This document shows, in pieces, positions 1 through 11,788 of a stretch of 64,000 nucleotides of DNA. The translations under genes and the position numbers were made by a program. The first letter of the stretch is position 1, and each line of letters starts with the position of its first letter. The DNA is from Unio delphinus. Lineage: Eukaryota > Mollusca > Bivalvia > Unionida > Unionidae. The stretch spans positions 7,215,001 through 7,279,000 of the forward strand of contig JAQISU010000097.1 in the NCBI GenBank assembly GCA_029339505.1, given 5' to 3'. The notes under the pieces were generated by a model. That model made no database searches. It was not told the DNA's origin and saw nothing but the letters and a program-made list of their open reading frames with translations.

Positions 1-52
1 AACTGGTTCTAATCAAGGATATGCACAGATAAGAGAAGTGTCCTATGACAAA

Positions 53-402
53 ATGACATGCTTATTGGACTAGGTCCTTGAGAGCCCAGTTGTTTTATCA
101 TAAAGACTAAATGTCATGCTTATTGGACTAGGTCCTTGAGAGCCCAGTTGTTTTATCATAAAGACAAAATGTCATGCTTATTGGACTAGGTCCTTGAGAA
201 TGCAGTTGTTTTATCATAAAGACAAAATGTCATGCTTATTGGACTAGGTCCTTGAGAGTGCAGTTGTTTTATCATAAAGACAAAATGTCATGCTTATTGG
301 ACTAGGTCCTTGAGAGTGCAGTTGTTTTATCATAAAGACAAAATGTCATGCTTATTGGACTAGGTCCTTGAGAGTGCAGTTGTTTTATCATAAAGACACA
401 TT
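53..402. repeat. 58-bp tandem minisatellite, about 6 copies
   Basis: The phrase cttattggactaggtcc recurs every ~58 bp, near 61, 119, 177, 235, 293 and 351. The units are nearly identical and differ mainly at agccca versus agtgca. The array lies in the intron just upstream of the first visible BARD1 exon. There are no spacers, so it is not a CRISPR array. Confidence 0.95.
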
Positions 403-502
403 TAGAAATCGGTATCTACAATTTTTCCATTGTATTTACAATAGCTGCAAACACTGGGCTATTAATAGCATGCTTTATTACTCTGTTGACTTTTAATTTC
501 AG

Positions 503-675
503 CATGAAGCATGTAACCATGGTTACACAGAGGTTGCTAGGTTACTTCTGGATAATGGTGCCCTGATTAATGTTCCTGGGATGGACAATGAATCTCCACT
601 TCATGATGCTGTCACCAATAGCCGATTAGACTGTGTGAGACTACTTGTCTCAAGGGGTGCATCTCTCACTGTAAG
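503..675 (+). CDS. BARD1: BARD1 exon: ankyrin repeats
   Basis: An internal exon preceded by tttaatttcag and followed by gtaagt, 173 nt, ending in phase 2. It encodes ankyrin-repeat sequence with the hallmarks HEACNHGYTEVARLLLDNGA and ESPLHDAVTN...CVRLLVSRGASL. The order of exons downstream (ankyrin, then two BRCT domains, then a stop) identifies BARD1, the RING/ankyrin/BRCT partner of BRCA1. In other animals BARD1 forms a nuclear E3 ubiquitin ligase heterodimer acting in double-strand break repair, and its ankyrin and BRCT parts bind nucleosomes. The RING exons must lie to the left of the window. Confidence 0.85.
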
Positions 676-1559
676 GTAAGTCAATGTGAGACGGTGGGTA
701 GAAGGAAACAGTTTGTAAAATGTAGGTGAAGCCCTTCACAGAATTTAATGGTGTGGGGTATTTATTGTTTATCTTGTCGAAGTCCCTTTCATTGCTCAAA
801 AACAAAATGCAGGATGATTGAATGCATTTTGAACATATTTCTAATAAGACTTGAAATCCTGGGCTAAAGAAAAAGAAAACAGATTCTCACTCATATTTTA
901 ACAGGTAAATATTCAAAGATACTTTTGGTCTGTTTTCATTGATAGTAACTTGTTGATGCCCGATTGTGAAGCCCCCACTATGACCAGATTTGTCCACCCC
1001 TTCATGATTAACCCACCCATTTTCCTGATTGACCCCTCCCTTTATTTAACTTGGACAGTGTCCAAATTTACCAACTCTTTTATGCAACCCTCTGTATGTT
1101 GAAAGCAGGAGCTGCAAAGTGCTAAGTCTGAGCAACAATTTGTTCAATTCATGCTGCCCACAGGCTCCCAGAATGCTGGGTGTGGGCTCTTGTTGGTTGA
1201 ATTCAGGTAGCCCAGAGGCTACCAAAATGCTGGGTCTGGGTTGTTGTTTATTTAATTCAAATGTCCTGTGCTCTGTTACATGATATCATGGTTTAATGTT
1301 TACTTTTGTCAAGGCACACAAGTATACAAATATTTCACAAAGGAGAATGATTATTAATAACTCATAACACGGCATATCATGAATCTTTTATGGGCTAATG
1401 GATATCAACTGGGTTGCCACGTTGTTTTCCTGGTAGCCCAGTGATTTTGTTGTACCATATCTGGAAGGTATATCATTGCATGGTGTGCAGATGAAATACT
1501 GCAGTGTGCAGAATTCTTGTATTAAATTTCCTCTCCTATAGGTATTCTAATGATTATTG

Positions 1560-1760
1560 CAGTATTCTTAGTAGTAATATCCACCAAACGTAATTAGTAT
1601 ATATCTACTGACAGTGTACCTTATTCTTGTCAAGGGTTCTCATTAGTTACCATTCACTGACAGTGTAACTTATTCTTGTCAAGTGTTCTCATTAGTAATT
1701 ATCCACTGACAGTGTACCTTAGTCTTGTCAAGTATTCTCATTAGTAACCATTCACTGACA
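1560..1760 (+). repeat. ~60-bp tandem repeat, about 3 copies, intronic
   Basis: cactgacagtgta, cttgtcaag and ctcattagta recur three times with small differences between 1600 and 1760, and a partial copy precedes them. The repeat is intronic with no coding potential. Confidence 0.75.
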
Positions 1761-1923
1761 TAAGTATATCAATTTCCACCTTGTGAGACAGAAGTATTTA
1801 GACATGAAATTATACAAAGACATAGCACACAAGAAAATCTTGGACTTTGAAAGGAAATGTAGTACATGCAGCAAACATTCATAAAGTTTTCAAGATTTTA
1901 CTCCTGTTACCTGTATATATTGT

Positions 1924-1930
<7 letters not shown>

Positions 1931-1995
<65 letters not shown>
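1931..1995. repeat. (TA)n microsatellite
   Basis: About 65 bp of uninterrupted TA dinucleotides in a BARD1 intron. Confidence 0.98.
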
Positions 1996-1998
<3 letters not shown>

Positions 1999-2298
1999 AC
2001 AGAATTTTTAAATCCATGTTTTTTATGTAATTTTTTTCACTACATTTTACAGTTTAAATTTTTGTAAAATTCATTGTTACATTTTTCAGACTAAACCTCT
2101 TGTTGGCAGTACATATCCACTTTTGTGCAGTGGTTTTGTCCTTTAGATGTCACAATAATATACCTGACACTTGGTTTCTACAAAATGACATACGTTGTCA
2201 TATTCAACCCATGTGACACACTGTTGACATGTGGTTCCAAACTGTGTCACTCAAAACGACAAACTGTCTCAGCCAACACAGGTAACACACTATTAATA

Positions 2299-4532
2299 CA
2301 GTAGAACATCGTTTATCCGAACGTTTATTATCCGGAGCGTCAAATATCCAGACCAGTTTTTATATCCGGACCAGTTTTTTTTTTATCAACTACATGTACT
2401 GTACATGTATATGAATACGTTTTCGAACAGTGCAATGCTCAACAGTTGTTTCGCGTGAGGTCAAAAGTGACGGGAAAACCCAAGGTGAGGGATATTTGGG
2501 GAATTTCAGTTGATAAGTTGACACTAATCCCTTTTCAAGAATCTCAAAACTCGTTTTAGATACACGTAATGATCCCGTTATAGGCGTCAGAAAGCGTTTC
2601 TAATTTAAGCCCTTCTAACTCGCCCTAGTCCTAAGGAAATTCTGGATTTGGTAAACATCTGCGCGGAATATTAGGTCAGTTTGTTTCTAAGTGAGGTGGT
2701 GTATACGTGCTCTTCTGTTGAGTTGTGAACTGCTATGGCTTCGAATTCAAAACGGAAGCGCAACGTCTTGAACATAGAGACAAAACTTGAAATATTGAAC
2801 CGTCTCGGGAAGGGAGAAAGTGGAGCGTCTCTAGCACAGTTTTATAATGTTGGAAAGTCAACAATTTCTGACATAAAAAAAGCAGAGAAACCATTTTAAA
2901 TTTTGCGTCAAAACCTGACTCAGAAGATGGCTCGAAGAAAAGGAAAACCATGAGGGAAGCAAACGATGTTGTTCTTGATTGTGCACTCTACTTGTGGTTT
3001 TCACAAAGAAGGAGCAAAGGGGACCCGATATCGGGCCCTCTGTTGTGCGAAAAAGCTCTGGAACTTAACGAGAAATTAGGCTGTTCGGCTGATTTCAAAG
3101 CTAGCACTGGTTGGTTACAGAACTTTAAATCGCACCATGGGACATGGGAACTGCAGATTGAAGGCGAATCATTGTCTGGCGATAAGAATTCTGCCCACAA
3201 GTTTAAGGAAACATTTTTGCAGCATGTGGAAGAAGAAGGTTACTCCAGAGACGACGTTTACAATGTAGATGAGACTGGAGTAAATTGGAAGGCTCTGCCA
3301 AGAAAGTCATTGGCTTCAAAACGGGAGTCCACAGCACCAGGTTTTAAAGTCAGCAAGGAACGTGTTACAGCCATGGTTTGTGCGAATGCTAGTGGAACAC
3401 ACACTTTGCCATTGCTTGTGATTGGCAAATCTAAGAAGCCTCGCTGCTTCCAAAATGTTTCTTGCCTTCCTACTCTTTACAAGGCGCAAAAGAGTGCGTG
3501 GATGAACTCTGCCCTTTTTTCTGAATGGTACTGTATAGACTTCATTCCCAACGTCAAGAAACTTCGTGAACGTGAAGGGAAAACAGGCAAAGTTTTACTG
3601 ATTCTCGATAATGCTCCCTGTCACCCACCTGTCGAAATTCTCAATGCAATTGATGACGACTTCAGCGTGATGTATCTTCCACCAAACGTCACTGCGCTGG
3701 TGCAACCAATGGACCAAGGCGTCATTGAAAAGCTCAAGAGAATTTATAGGAAACAAGTTTTGCGGAGATTACTTTTGGCAGAAAACGACAAAGAAAGTGT
3801 TGCTGCTTTTGCTAACAAGCTCAATATGAAAGACGCCTGCTACATGTTAGCCGAAGCATGGGGCTCGCTCGAAAGACAGAACCTGAAAAATGCATGGAAT
3901 AAGCTGTGGCCAGATTTAGAAGGCGAAAAAGACTCCAATGACGACCACAGGGAGGAGATTACCGACTTTGTCCAATCGATCCCAGGATTTCAAGAATGCG
4001 ATGAAGAAGATGTAGAAACCTGGATGGCATGCGATGCAGAAGACTGAGGATTTCAAATACTAAATGATGATGAGATTGTGACTTCCGTGCAAGAAGAATC
4101 CGACCCTGTCAACGATGAAACGGATGAAGACGAGGACAACAGCAACAATGAAAGTAGCAAGGGTCCATCAAATGCTGACGCGTTTGCTGCGTTAGAGACA
4201 GCTATGGAGTGGTACGAACAACAATCAGAGTGCTGTCCTACTCAACTACTGCTGCTCAAGAGAATCAGAGACCTTGCAGCGAAAAAACGAAGGTGTACAA
4301 TGGTACAGCAAAAAATAAGTGATTATTTTCCACAATAAAGGTAAAATTGCGACATTTTGCACCTATTTTGCTCTTTCTTCACGCACGTTTCCCGCATGTG
4401 ATGATTTTCAATATTCGTATAGTGTCCGGCTTCATATACTGCATGGATCGCATTCGGTTTTCGGTTATCCGAACAATCGCGTATCCGAACGGTGTCCGGT
4501 CCCAATTGATTCGGATAAACGAAGTTCTACTG
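2299..4532 (+). mobile_element. pogo/Tigger-type DNA transposon, 2.23 kb, degenerate
   Basis: The ends form a terminal inverted repeat: CAGTAGAACATCGTTTATCC on the left matches the right end reading ggataaacgaagttctactg. TA dinucleotides flank both sides (2297-2298 and 4533-4534), the target site duplication of the Tc1/mariner/pogo superfamily. A second inner pair (tatccgaac / gttcggata-like words) lies just inside. The interior holds one broken transposase gene. The element sits in the BARD1 intron between 675 and 5770. Confidence 0.93.
2735..4338 (+). pseudogene. Tigger-like transposase, frameshifted and with one internal stop
   Basis: The N-terminus from 2735 (MASNSKRKRNVLNIETKLEI) is a CENP-B/pogo-type helix-turn-helix with the KSTISDIKK recognition helix. 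A homopolymer near 2871-2877 breaks the frame. The next frame (from 2950) holds the second CENP-B-like HTH (GWLQNFKSHHG), then a DDE domain with YNVDETG, VLLILDNAPCH and PPNVTALVQPMDQGVIEKLK, giving the three catalytic Asp of the DDD pogo type. A TGA at 4045-4047 cuts off an acidic, Asp/Glu-rich tail that stays open to 4338. The rest of the reading frame is well kept, so the insertion is not very old. Two breaks make it inactive as written. Confidence 0.92.
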
Positions 4533-5769
4533 TATACGGTTCCAGACTGCCTCTACCATATTTACCACTGGACTCTAAAAACACAAACCCAAGTCTGGTT
4601 CCGAACCTTGATTGAATGCACAAAATTATTATCTCTTAGCTACTTCATATGAACAGATTTTGAGAACTATTCACTTATTCTTCTGTGCAAGATTAGTTTG
4701 GGAAATTGGGATTATTTGAATTAGAGATTATGTGAATTATGATCAATTGAACATATATGCCAATTTTTGCAATATACTTATCATTCTGCATATTTTGCAA
4801 ATATTATATTTCACCATTTTGAGCATTAAATTTTGTAAGGAAACACATATATGCCTTGAGGTAACATAATAAATGTTTTTACTATTCATATTTGCTTTTT
4901 GCTATAATAATCTAATTAAGTAGGGGTGTGGTGAACTCACCTTTTCTTGAAACTGCAATACACAGGAGATATTATCTAATAACAGAAAAAGGTGTAAGCT
5001 CCATCTATTCATTTCATTTTACCCTTGACATGTTAAATATTTCCCACCTGTATAAGCTTCCTATTTCGCATCCAGTCTAATTTTTTTTTCTCAGAATTTA
5101 TCTAATTTTAGAATTCTAATCAGAATTTCTAAAAATATTTTTTTTAGTCTTGCTTGGAGTGGTCCTTTCCCTATGAAAGATTTTTATAATTCTTATATCC
5201 TCCACTTCTCACAGAAGGTCAGGAACCACTGATCAATTTCACCCAGGTACTGGCTAGATGTTTCATTGTCCCCTTGTCTGTCCAAGACATTAGCTCCTCC
5301 TACTGGTAGGCTTTTAAATTTCTATAATTGGCCAGTACACCTAGTTTGATATTTCACAGTTTGCACTAACCCCTTTTCACAGGTATCTGTGAACACAGAA
5401 ATCAATCCGTTATTGTGACACACATAGTTTAATCCCTTTAAAGTGACTAGCAGACTCCCATCTAATTACTGAATAAACACACAGCCAGCCATCCACAATG
5501 GGTCTCAAAAACTGTCATAAATCTTATGTAACCTTTAGCCAGCAATAAAGTTGAAATCAGTCGTAATGATGGGAAAATTTTGACTATTTCCTCACAGAGG
5601 TGAAGTTATTGATATTAGGGTGGAGGCACAAGGGTATGTATAAATATTTTATAAAGACAAGTTGGAAAAAGTGGCTTTGATTTAGAATTCTTTTTTTGTT
5701 TTTTTCATCAGTTAATGGATCATTGAGCATGTAAACTTTTCTTTACGTAGCAACTTTTTTCCATTGCAG

Positions 5770-5872
5770 AACTCTTCAAGGCTTCACACCCATGGACCTT
5801 GCCAGGACAGCAGAGATGAGAGAAGCACTGAAAGTTGAATTAGATACAACTGTGACCAGTGTAAGCCAAGAG
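5770..5872 (+). CDS. BARD1: BARD1 exon: end of ankyrin domain and linker
   Basis: This 103-nt exon is flanked by ttccattgcag and gtaaaa and joins in phase with the previous exon (173 + 103 nt closes a codon). It encodes the last ankyrin half-repeat, with TLQGFTPMDLARTAEMREAL, and the start of the linker to the BRCT domains. The upstream intron is 5.1 kb and carries the Tigger relic. Confidence 0.8.
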
Positions 5873-6089
5873 GTAAAACTTAACAATAGACACTCACTTA
5901 TCATCCACTGCTCCTCAAGAATAGAAAAGGAAATTTGAAGACATGCTGATATAGGAATGATCAGAATTTGTGTGCATTAATTTTAAGATGTGTCAGAAGG
6001 TGATAAGAATATTTAATTCCTGACATTTAGAACCAAAACATAGCAGCTGAAATATTGTGTTGTCTATAAATAGCAATGAGTCATTATGC

Positions 6090-6390
6090 CTGAATTATAC
6101 AGTAGTTAACATTGTACTGAATTGTTGTACCTCTGTTATACAGTAATTTACATAGCAAGGAATTGTTATACCTCTGTTATACAGCAATTTACACAGCAAG
6201 GAATTGTTATTCTTGTTATACAGTAATTTACATTGCAAGGAATTGTTATTCCTGTTATACAGTAATTTACATAGCAAGGAAGTGTTGTACCTGTTATACA
6301 ATAATTTATAATGCAAGGAAGTATTATTCCTGTTATACAGTAATTTACATAGCAAGGAAGTGTTGTACCTTTATCATATAATAATTTAAG
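6090..6390. repeat. ~39-bp tandem repeat
   Basis: Units built on tatacagtaatttacatagc and aaggaattgttattcctg recur about eight times between BARD1 exons. Frames stay open through the array on both strands because the unit length is near a multiple of three; they are not genes. Confidence 0.9.
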
Positions 6391-6462
6391 TAGTTATGAT
6401 TTTGTGCCTCATTTATATAGTAGTTTACATAAACTGAATAAAAAATTACATTTCACTTGCAG

Positions 6463-6592
6463 ACTATTGATCCATTGGAGTACCAACTGCCTTGTTTTCT
6501 GGGTACAAGTATTTCCAGAGAACAGCGAATCACCATGCAGAAATGTGCAGCTATTCTGCAAGCAAAGGTTACAGAGGAATTCACACCAGAAG
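6463..6592 (+). CDS. BARD1: BARD1 exon: start of BRCT domain 1
   Basis: A 130-nt exon after acttgcag and before gtaata, starting in phase 0 and ending in phase 1. It encodes LPCFLGTSISREQRITMQKC followed by AAILQAKVTEEF, the first strand and helix of a BRCT fold. It continues directly into the next exon at a split valine codon. Confidence 0.8.
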
Positions 6593-6609
6593 GTAATAAA
6601 TTTTAGGGT

Positions 6610-6740
6610 TTTGTTAGTTTGTTTGATTAGGATTTTTAACGTAGCTTTAACATTGTTTCAGTCATATCGCTACGATATCTGCAGTGAGGCAGTTTATAGT
6701 GGTGTCTAGCACTGGGGCAGAGTAGTGAAATCAAGTGAGA
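6610..6740 (-). repeat. Truncated copy of a dispersed repeat (tail of the SINE at 9885)
   Basis: Shares with 9885-9975 the words tttcagtcata, tgcagtg, gcagtttatagtg and tgtctagcactggggca. A shorter stretch also recurs at 27405-27455. The copies are dispersed in introns, and only the 9885 copy keeps the tRNA-like head. Confidence 0.6.
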
Positions 6741-7251
6741 CGTATGCACCATATTATTTATTAATTTAGAGAAATTTGTTGCAAAAACTTTCTTTGAAAA
6801 ATCTTTGCTAACTTTTTATGAAATTAATGTCTAATTAATTATTATTCAAAGATAATCAGATGACAGGTATTTTATAATGCTATAAATATATTTAACTTTG
6901 TAGAAATCAATTAAAAATAGGAATATTATTGTCCATACTTAAGTCTATTGATTGGGATATGGCTTAAGCTGTTCCTATTGGAGGATCATTGCTAAATTAA
7001 TTGTTGTTAACAATCTAAACATGCACAACATTTGGTATAAAAAGTTACATTTTCACTCGGTTACTTTAAAAGAGTTATATGTCCATCAGTTCTGTTCTGT
7101 TATGTCACATTGTACCATGAATTACATTTCTACTCGGTTAGGGACTTCTTGGATTGAAACCAAATGTTTGGCATTATGCTATACTGTTATAAGACCTAGG
7201 TAACATTTGATTTTACTGACAAAAGAGTTATGACTCCAGTTTGACTTCTAG

Positions 7252-7292
7252 CACACACACACATACACACACACGCACACACACACACATAC
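7252..7292. repeat. (CA)n microsatellite
   Basis: Imperfect CA/CATA run within the BARD1 intron. Confidence 0.95.
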
Positions 7293-7385
7293 AAAACACT
7301 GTTGCAGAAAAATCTTCATGATATCAATACTCAACTTGGTCTTTAATGAACAAAGGTTAAATAGGTCAGTTCTTATTTGTTTCAG

Positions 7386-7487
7386 TGACTCACCTTGTGA
7401 TTGGCTGTAACCAGAACGGAACCTGTCCACGAACTATTAAGTATCTGCATGCAGTTCTCACGGGGAAGTGGATTGTCAGTTTTGATT
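7386..7487 (+). CDS. BARD1: BARD1 exon: BRCT1 core
   Basis: A 102-nt exon after gtttcag, ending at a gt donor (gattgtaata). It encodes VTHLVIGCNQNGTCPRTIKY and then HAVLTGKWIVSFD, the typical BRCT core in which a conserved Trp follows Gly-Lys. The codon for the next Trp is split across the following intron, and the downstream exon at 11245 completes it, which supports both splice sites. Confidence 0.82.
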
Positions 7488-8970
7488 GTAATAATGTTTT
7501 TTAGCCTTAATATATTTTATAAATAAGTAGTAATAATTTTCTTTAAAGTTGCTTTCAGTTTTGCAGCAATGAATCTAAATATAACAATGCAAAAAAAAAA
7601 ACATTTTTGTTTAACCCATTGAGGTACAGGTGTATATCAATGAGCTCTAGCATAAAGAAGTGTTTTTAAATGGATCCCACTTTGTAACTTTGCCATTTAA
7701 AATTATTTTTCATGTGCTATTGTCTGTAAGACATTTTTTAAAAACCATATTTTATTTGTTTCCACATCCCCCATTATGTAATATTGGTAAATATATATTT
7801 AATGACATCTATCTGTAAACATTTTCATTATGAGAGCATAAATCTCAAACCATTCAAGGTGTCAGACAAACTTGATACACATGTCAAGCAAGATTCCTTT
7901 TGAAATTTATAATTTTCCAAATTAAACATTTTTAATTTTACCTTGGAAAAACAAAGTGTAAACACAAAACAACAAGAGCAACCTTTGTCCATAATTGAGG
8001 GTAACGTTTTGGCCTACCTGACTATTGTCATGTATTATCTACCTGAATTTTGTCATATATATATAAATGGTAAACAAGATGTTTAATACAATTTAAGTTC
8101 AAGGCCTGACATTATTTATGAGTTAATTAATTTTACCATTAGCAATGACCCGGTTCCAGGACATTTTGTTGCATTATAGGTCATGTGACAGTCTGTATAT
8201 AAAGGTCTAGGTTAAAAAAAAAAAAAAATCATTTATTCCCATTTTAACTTCAGTCTGTTGAATCATTTTTAGTTGCGTTCATTTCTAATTTGAGAGGAAT
8301 TATTTATTTAAATTATTACAAAGTGCTCATTAACTTGGACTGACATTTTCTTAGGATTATTGAAGACTCATTCAAAGACATTCTACATTATATCATTATG
8401 TTATCTCAAGACTTGATACATCACCACCTTCAAGACTATTGGAATTCATTTCTAGTATTCTATACTTTTAGACTTTTGATTGGACACTAGGATTTTTTGA
8501 GATTTAATTCACAATGCTGTCAGTTCCTCTTATATTTTCACTTTGTATTCTGAGGTTTGTTGAATTTTACAAAACGTTTTGGTTTTGCTTCTTTCTGTTA
8601 CATAGTTTAAGATCATAGCCATAGCAATATAAAATAAGTATTCTGGATCATCAGGTATTAGCATACATAGTATACAAGAGTCTTTTTAACAAACCTTTAA
8701 AAAAATATAGAAAATGAAGATTTTGCCATACAGGTAGGGAAAAACCCATTTTACATTATTTTGACATTTTTGGGGGGGTCTGGGGTCAGAGTGCATTTTG
8801 CCTGTCAAACATTGCAACACGTTTTGGTGTCAGCATTGAGTAGCCATTTGCTATGTGGCCTAGCAAACTTAAACAGCCTTTTGCCAAATCCTACCTACGT
8901 GAAATTGATAGGAAGATGATTTATCTTCTCAGAAATTGCGGGCATAATATTAGATATAGTCTTACTTCAT
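7488..8970. other. BARD1 intron, no recognisable feature
   Basis: AT-rich intronic sequence with short A and T runs (for example near 8215). I see no open frame of note, no RNA gene and no clear transposon ends here. Confidence 0.6.
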
Positions 8971-8976
8971 TGCCAG

Positions 8977-9230
8977 GGGCCCCAAGTGGCCGAGCGGTCT
9001 AAAGTGCTCTCCATTACAGATCACTGCTGTCTCACCTCTGTCTGCGTGGTTAGAGTCTCAGCTTCGGCCAATGTGGGTATGTGAGAAAGCTTGCCAGTAG
9101 CTTCTCGTGGGTTGGTGGTTCTTTCGGGGGGGGGGGGGTCCCTGGGTTCTTCCTCCACCATTAATACTGGCTACCTTGTATAGCCTATCATGTGCTGAAA
9201 AATGACGTTAAACCGTACAACAACAACTTC
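8977..9230 (+). mobile_element. tRNA-derived SINE (type 1), sense copy
   Basis: The head has a pol III A box in gtggccgagcggtctaaag and a B box in ggttagagtctc, the layout of a tRNA with a long variable arm. It is followed by a conserved body (gcttgccagtagcttctcg, gtgggttggtggttct, tcctccacc) and an end ttaaaccgtacaacaacaac. The same unit occurs inverted at 29140-29376, and its body is recognisable in the 35066 element. The conserved centre fits the V-SINE superfamily described in molluscs, but I assign that by general resemblance only. Confidence 0.8.
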
Positions 9231-9429
9231 ATTAACAGATGAGACAAAACTACAGAGATGATAAAATTTGATGTACTCCATTTTGCTTTGCTAGTTACAT
9301 GACCACCCAAATCTCATGACCTGAAAAAAGCCATTGATCCGGCAGTCACATGATGCCAACAAAAACCAGATTGATTTTTTTTCTGTGATGAATTTGGCTT
9401 TTGCCAGATTACAGCAACTGCAATAGCTC

Positions 9430-9660
9430 TGAAAAAGAGCTTAGTAAGGTTAGAATTGGGTTGAAGTCAGTAAACCTGGGTTGAGTTCAGTTAGGTTAGT
9501 ATTGGGTTGAAGTTAGTAAACCAGTGCTAAGTTCAGTTAGGTTAGTATTGGGTTGAAGTCAGTAAACCAGGGTTGATTTCAGTCAGGCTAGTATTGGGTT
9601 GAAGTCAGTAAACATTGACTGAGTTCATTTAGGCTGCTATTAGGTTGCATAAGGTTAATA
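9430..9660 (+). repeat. ~47-bp tandem repeat
   Basis: ggttagtattgggttgaagt and cagtaaacc plus ggttgagttcag alternate about four times. Intronic. Confidence 0.85.
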
Positions 9661-9884
9661 TTAGATTTCACTAGGCTAATAATCCTACTTGCTAGTGAGC
9701 GATATTAGATTACAAAAGCAAACGGTGGAGAAAGGTAGTTCACTACTACAAGGAAATTTTGTTTCACTCACAAAAGAGCTTCCCAGCTGAGACAAAACCT
9801 AGATAACTTAGATATGCAAATAATTTACAATAAATGTCTTAGGCCTCTGTGTGTGTGTGTGTGTAATTTGATTTTCAAAGTAGC

Positions 9885-10185
9885 TTATACAATTTTTCAG
9901 TCATATTGCTATGATGTATGCAGTGTAGCAGTTTATAGTGATGTCTAGCACTGGGGCATCAAGCTGCAGACATGTACCATCATGTCCCACCTAGTCACAT
10001 TATCTTGGCACCAGGCTGACCAGTCCTAACACTAACCTCTTAATACTGAGCACCTAGCAAGGCAGCTGTCAGTACCAATTTTTTAAATCTTTGGTATGAC
10101 TTGGTTGGGATTCGAACCAGCAGCCATCCAATGTGGACTCTCTAACTAGTCCACTGGAGCAGTTGTCATATACCTTATATTCAGA
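9885..10185 (-). mobile_element. Second tRNA-derived SINE family, antisense
   Basis: Read on the minus strand, the right end carries a tRNA-like head: the + strand ggattcgaacc is the complement of a pol III B box. The body runs leftward to the block shared with 6610-6740. A tandem minisatellite begins immediately to its right. Confidence 0.6.
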
Positions 10186-10204
10186 CCTGTTTTCTGAAGA
10201 ATAT

Positions 10205-10650
10205 AGATTAAATGTATATTTTCTAAGGGCAAGAAATGTATATTTTCTAAGGGCCAGTAATGTATATTTGCTAAGGGCAAGCAATGTATATTTGCTAAGG
10301 GCAAGCAATGTATATTTGCTAAAGGCAAGCAATGTATATTTTATAAGGGCAAGCAATGTATATTTGCTAAGGGCAAGCAGTGTATATTTTCTAAGGGCAA
10401 GCAGTGTATATTTACTAAGGGCAAGCAATGTATTTTTCTAATTGCATGCAATGTATATTTCAAAGGGCAAGCAATGTATTTTTTTCTAAGGGCAAGCAAT
10501 GTATTTTTTTTTTAAGGGCAAGAAATGTATTTTTCTAAGGGCAAGCAATGTATATTTTTAAGGGCAAACAATGTATTTTTGCTAGGGGTAAGCAATGTAT
10601 GATTTCTAAGCGCAAGCAATTTATATTTTATAAGGGCAAGCAATCATAAT
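10205..10650. repeat. ~24-bp minisatellite, about 18 copies
   Basis: The unit is close to gtatatttgctaagggcaag. It decays toward the right, where unit lengths vary. Because many units are 24 nt, all frames stay open and give repetitive pseudo-proteins on both strands; these are not genes. Confidence 0.95.
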
Positions 10651-11082
10651 CATTGTTAGTTTGATGCAAGCATTTGAAAATTTCTGTTTTGTCAGCTTGA
10701 TGCAAGCATTTGTCCGGTGTTGAAAATGTCAGCATGAGGATGGGTTATTCAGTAAAAATAGAATGTCTTGTGTGCTTACAGTACATATCACTGGCATGAT
10801 CACAGCCAGGTATTTTGTTCTTGACAAGAAGATAAGTTTGGATTAGCCTTTGCATTTGGGATAGTAAATTGAATTCATAAGCTAATTGCTTTCTATATTG
10901 TTGGGATAGTAAATTGAATTCATAAGCTAATTGTTTTGTATATTATATTGTGTATTATGCCTAGTCACCTGAGTTAGTCTGTTTTTTAGCTAGCTTGGAT
11001 TTTTCTTATCTCTTATGTGCCCTATACCTCATCTGTATTGATTTTATTGTACGTGGCTTCCATTTTCCATACTCATGTAAAC

Positions 11083-11255
11083 ATTTTTACATTTTAATTT
11101 ATTTTCTGTGACTTTTTGTAGGGATAAGTACATTTTAATTTATTTTTTGTGACTTTTTGTAGGGATAAGTACATTTTAATTTATTTTTTGTGACTTTTTG
11201 TAGGGATAAGTACATTTTAATTTATTTTTTGTGACTTTTTGTAGGGATAAGTACA
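11083..11255 (+). repeat. 41-bp tandem repeat duplicating the BARD1 3' splice site
   Basis: The string tttttgtagGGATAAGTAC occurs four times, with GGG at 11121, 11162, 11203 and 11244, a strict 41-bp period. Each copy carries a polypyrimidine tract, an AG and the first ~10 exon bases. In the first three copies the frame reaches a TAA four codons after the split Trp; only the fourth leads into the exon. Confidence 0.93.
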
Positions 11256-11366
11256 TGCATTGAATACAAGACTCGAGTATGTGAGGAAGCCTTTGAAGTA
11301 CCAGGCACCAGTATTAGTCCGGACTCAGGTGCTGCTCACAAGGGGCAAATGAATAGAAAGCAACAG
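11245..11366 (+). CDS. BARD1: BARD1 exon: end of BRCT1 and inter-BRCT linker
   Basis: A 122-nt exon after tttttgtag and before gtgtag. It starts by completing the split Trp codon and encodes ISTCIEYKTRVCEEAFEVP, then a linker rich in Ser, Gly and Lys. The acceptor and first exon bases are duplicated four times in tandem (see the 41-bp repeat); only this last acceptor leaves an open frame. The following intron, 11367-32212, is ~20.8 kb and holds Polinton copy A. Confidence 0.8.
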
Positions 11367-11454
11367 GTGTAGTATTTAATTATAAATGACCTCCATAAAT
11401 AGAGTTTACACTCTGTAATTAATTTAAACTATTGCTACATTTTACTGTGATTGT

Positions 11455-11564
11455 ATCAACAAAGATTTGTTACATGTAATTGTAATTATGTCAGACATTT
11501 ACATGTAATTGTGATGTCAGACATTTGCTACATGTAAATGTAATTATGTCAGACATTTACTACA
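11455..11564 (+). repeat. Satellite flanking Polinton copy A, left part
   Basis: Repeats of acatgtaattgtaattatg and gtcagacatttacta. The same satellite resumes immediately right of copy A at 28107, showing that the element inserted into a pre-existing array. Confidence 0.85.
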
Positions 11565-11775
11565 AGCAGCAGCAGGGGCGAATCAGACAACTTTTTTAGA
11601 GGCGTCAATTTAGCAAACCAAGGCTTCTTAACAAATAAAAAAAAAGCGTCAATTTGGCAAATTAAGACTTCCTTTTAAATATTTTATAGAGGCTCATGGG
11701 CAAAAAAAAAAGACGCCACAATTGTTGTGTCTCTCTCCCCCCCCCCCCCCTCCCCGTTGCTGCTGCTATGGGTTT
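11565..11775 (+). repeat. Left TIR of copy A
   Basis: About 200 bp matching the inverse of 27900-28106 with many small differences, including aatcagacaactttttagagg and gcaaaccaaggcttctt. A polyC tract follows and then gctgctgctatgggttta, ending just before the ATPase stop codon. Confidence 0.88.
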
Positions 11776-11788
11776 AAAAAAGTTTTTT

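Noticed and set aside
53..402. CRISPR-like regular repeats
   Set aside because: The 58-bp units are contiguous without unique spacers, in a eukaryotic intron; this is a minisatellite.
4319..4652. Open frames at the right end of the Tigger element
   Set aside because: They overlap the TIR and 3' flank in other frames and match nothing.
8977..9070. tRNA gene
   Set aside because: The A and B boxes are present, but there is no proper cloverleaf 3' half, and a SINE body follows; an inverted copy exists at 29140.
10069..10441. Open frames on both strands encoding repetitive proteins
   Set aside because: They are translations of the 24-bp minisatellite and match no family.
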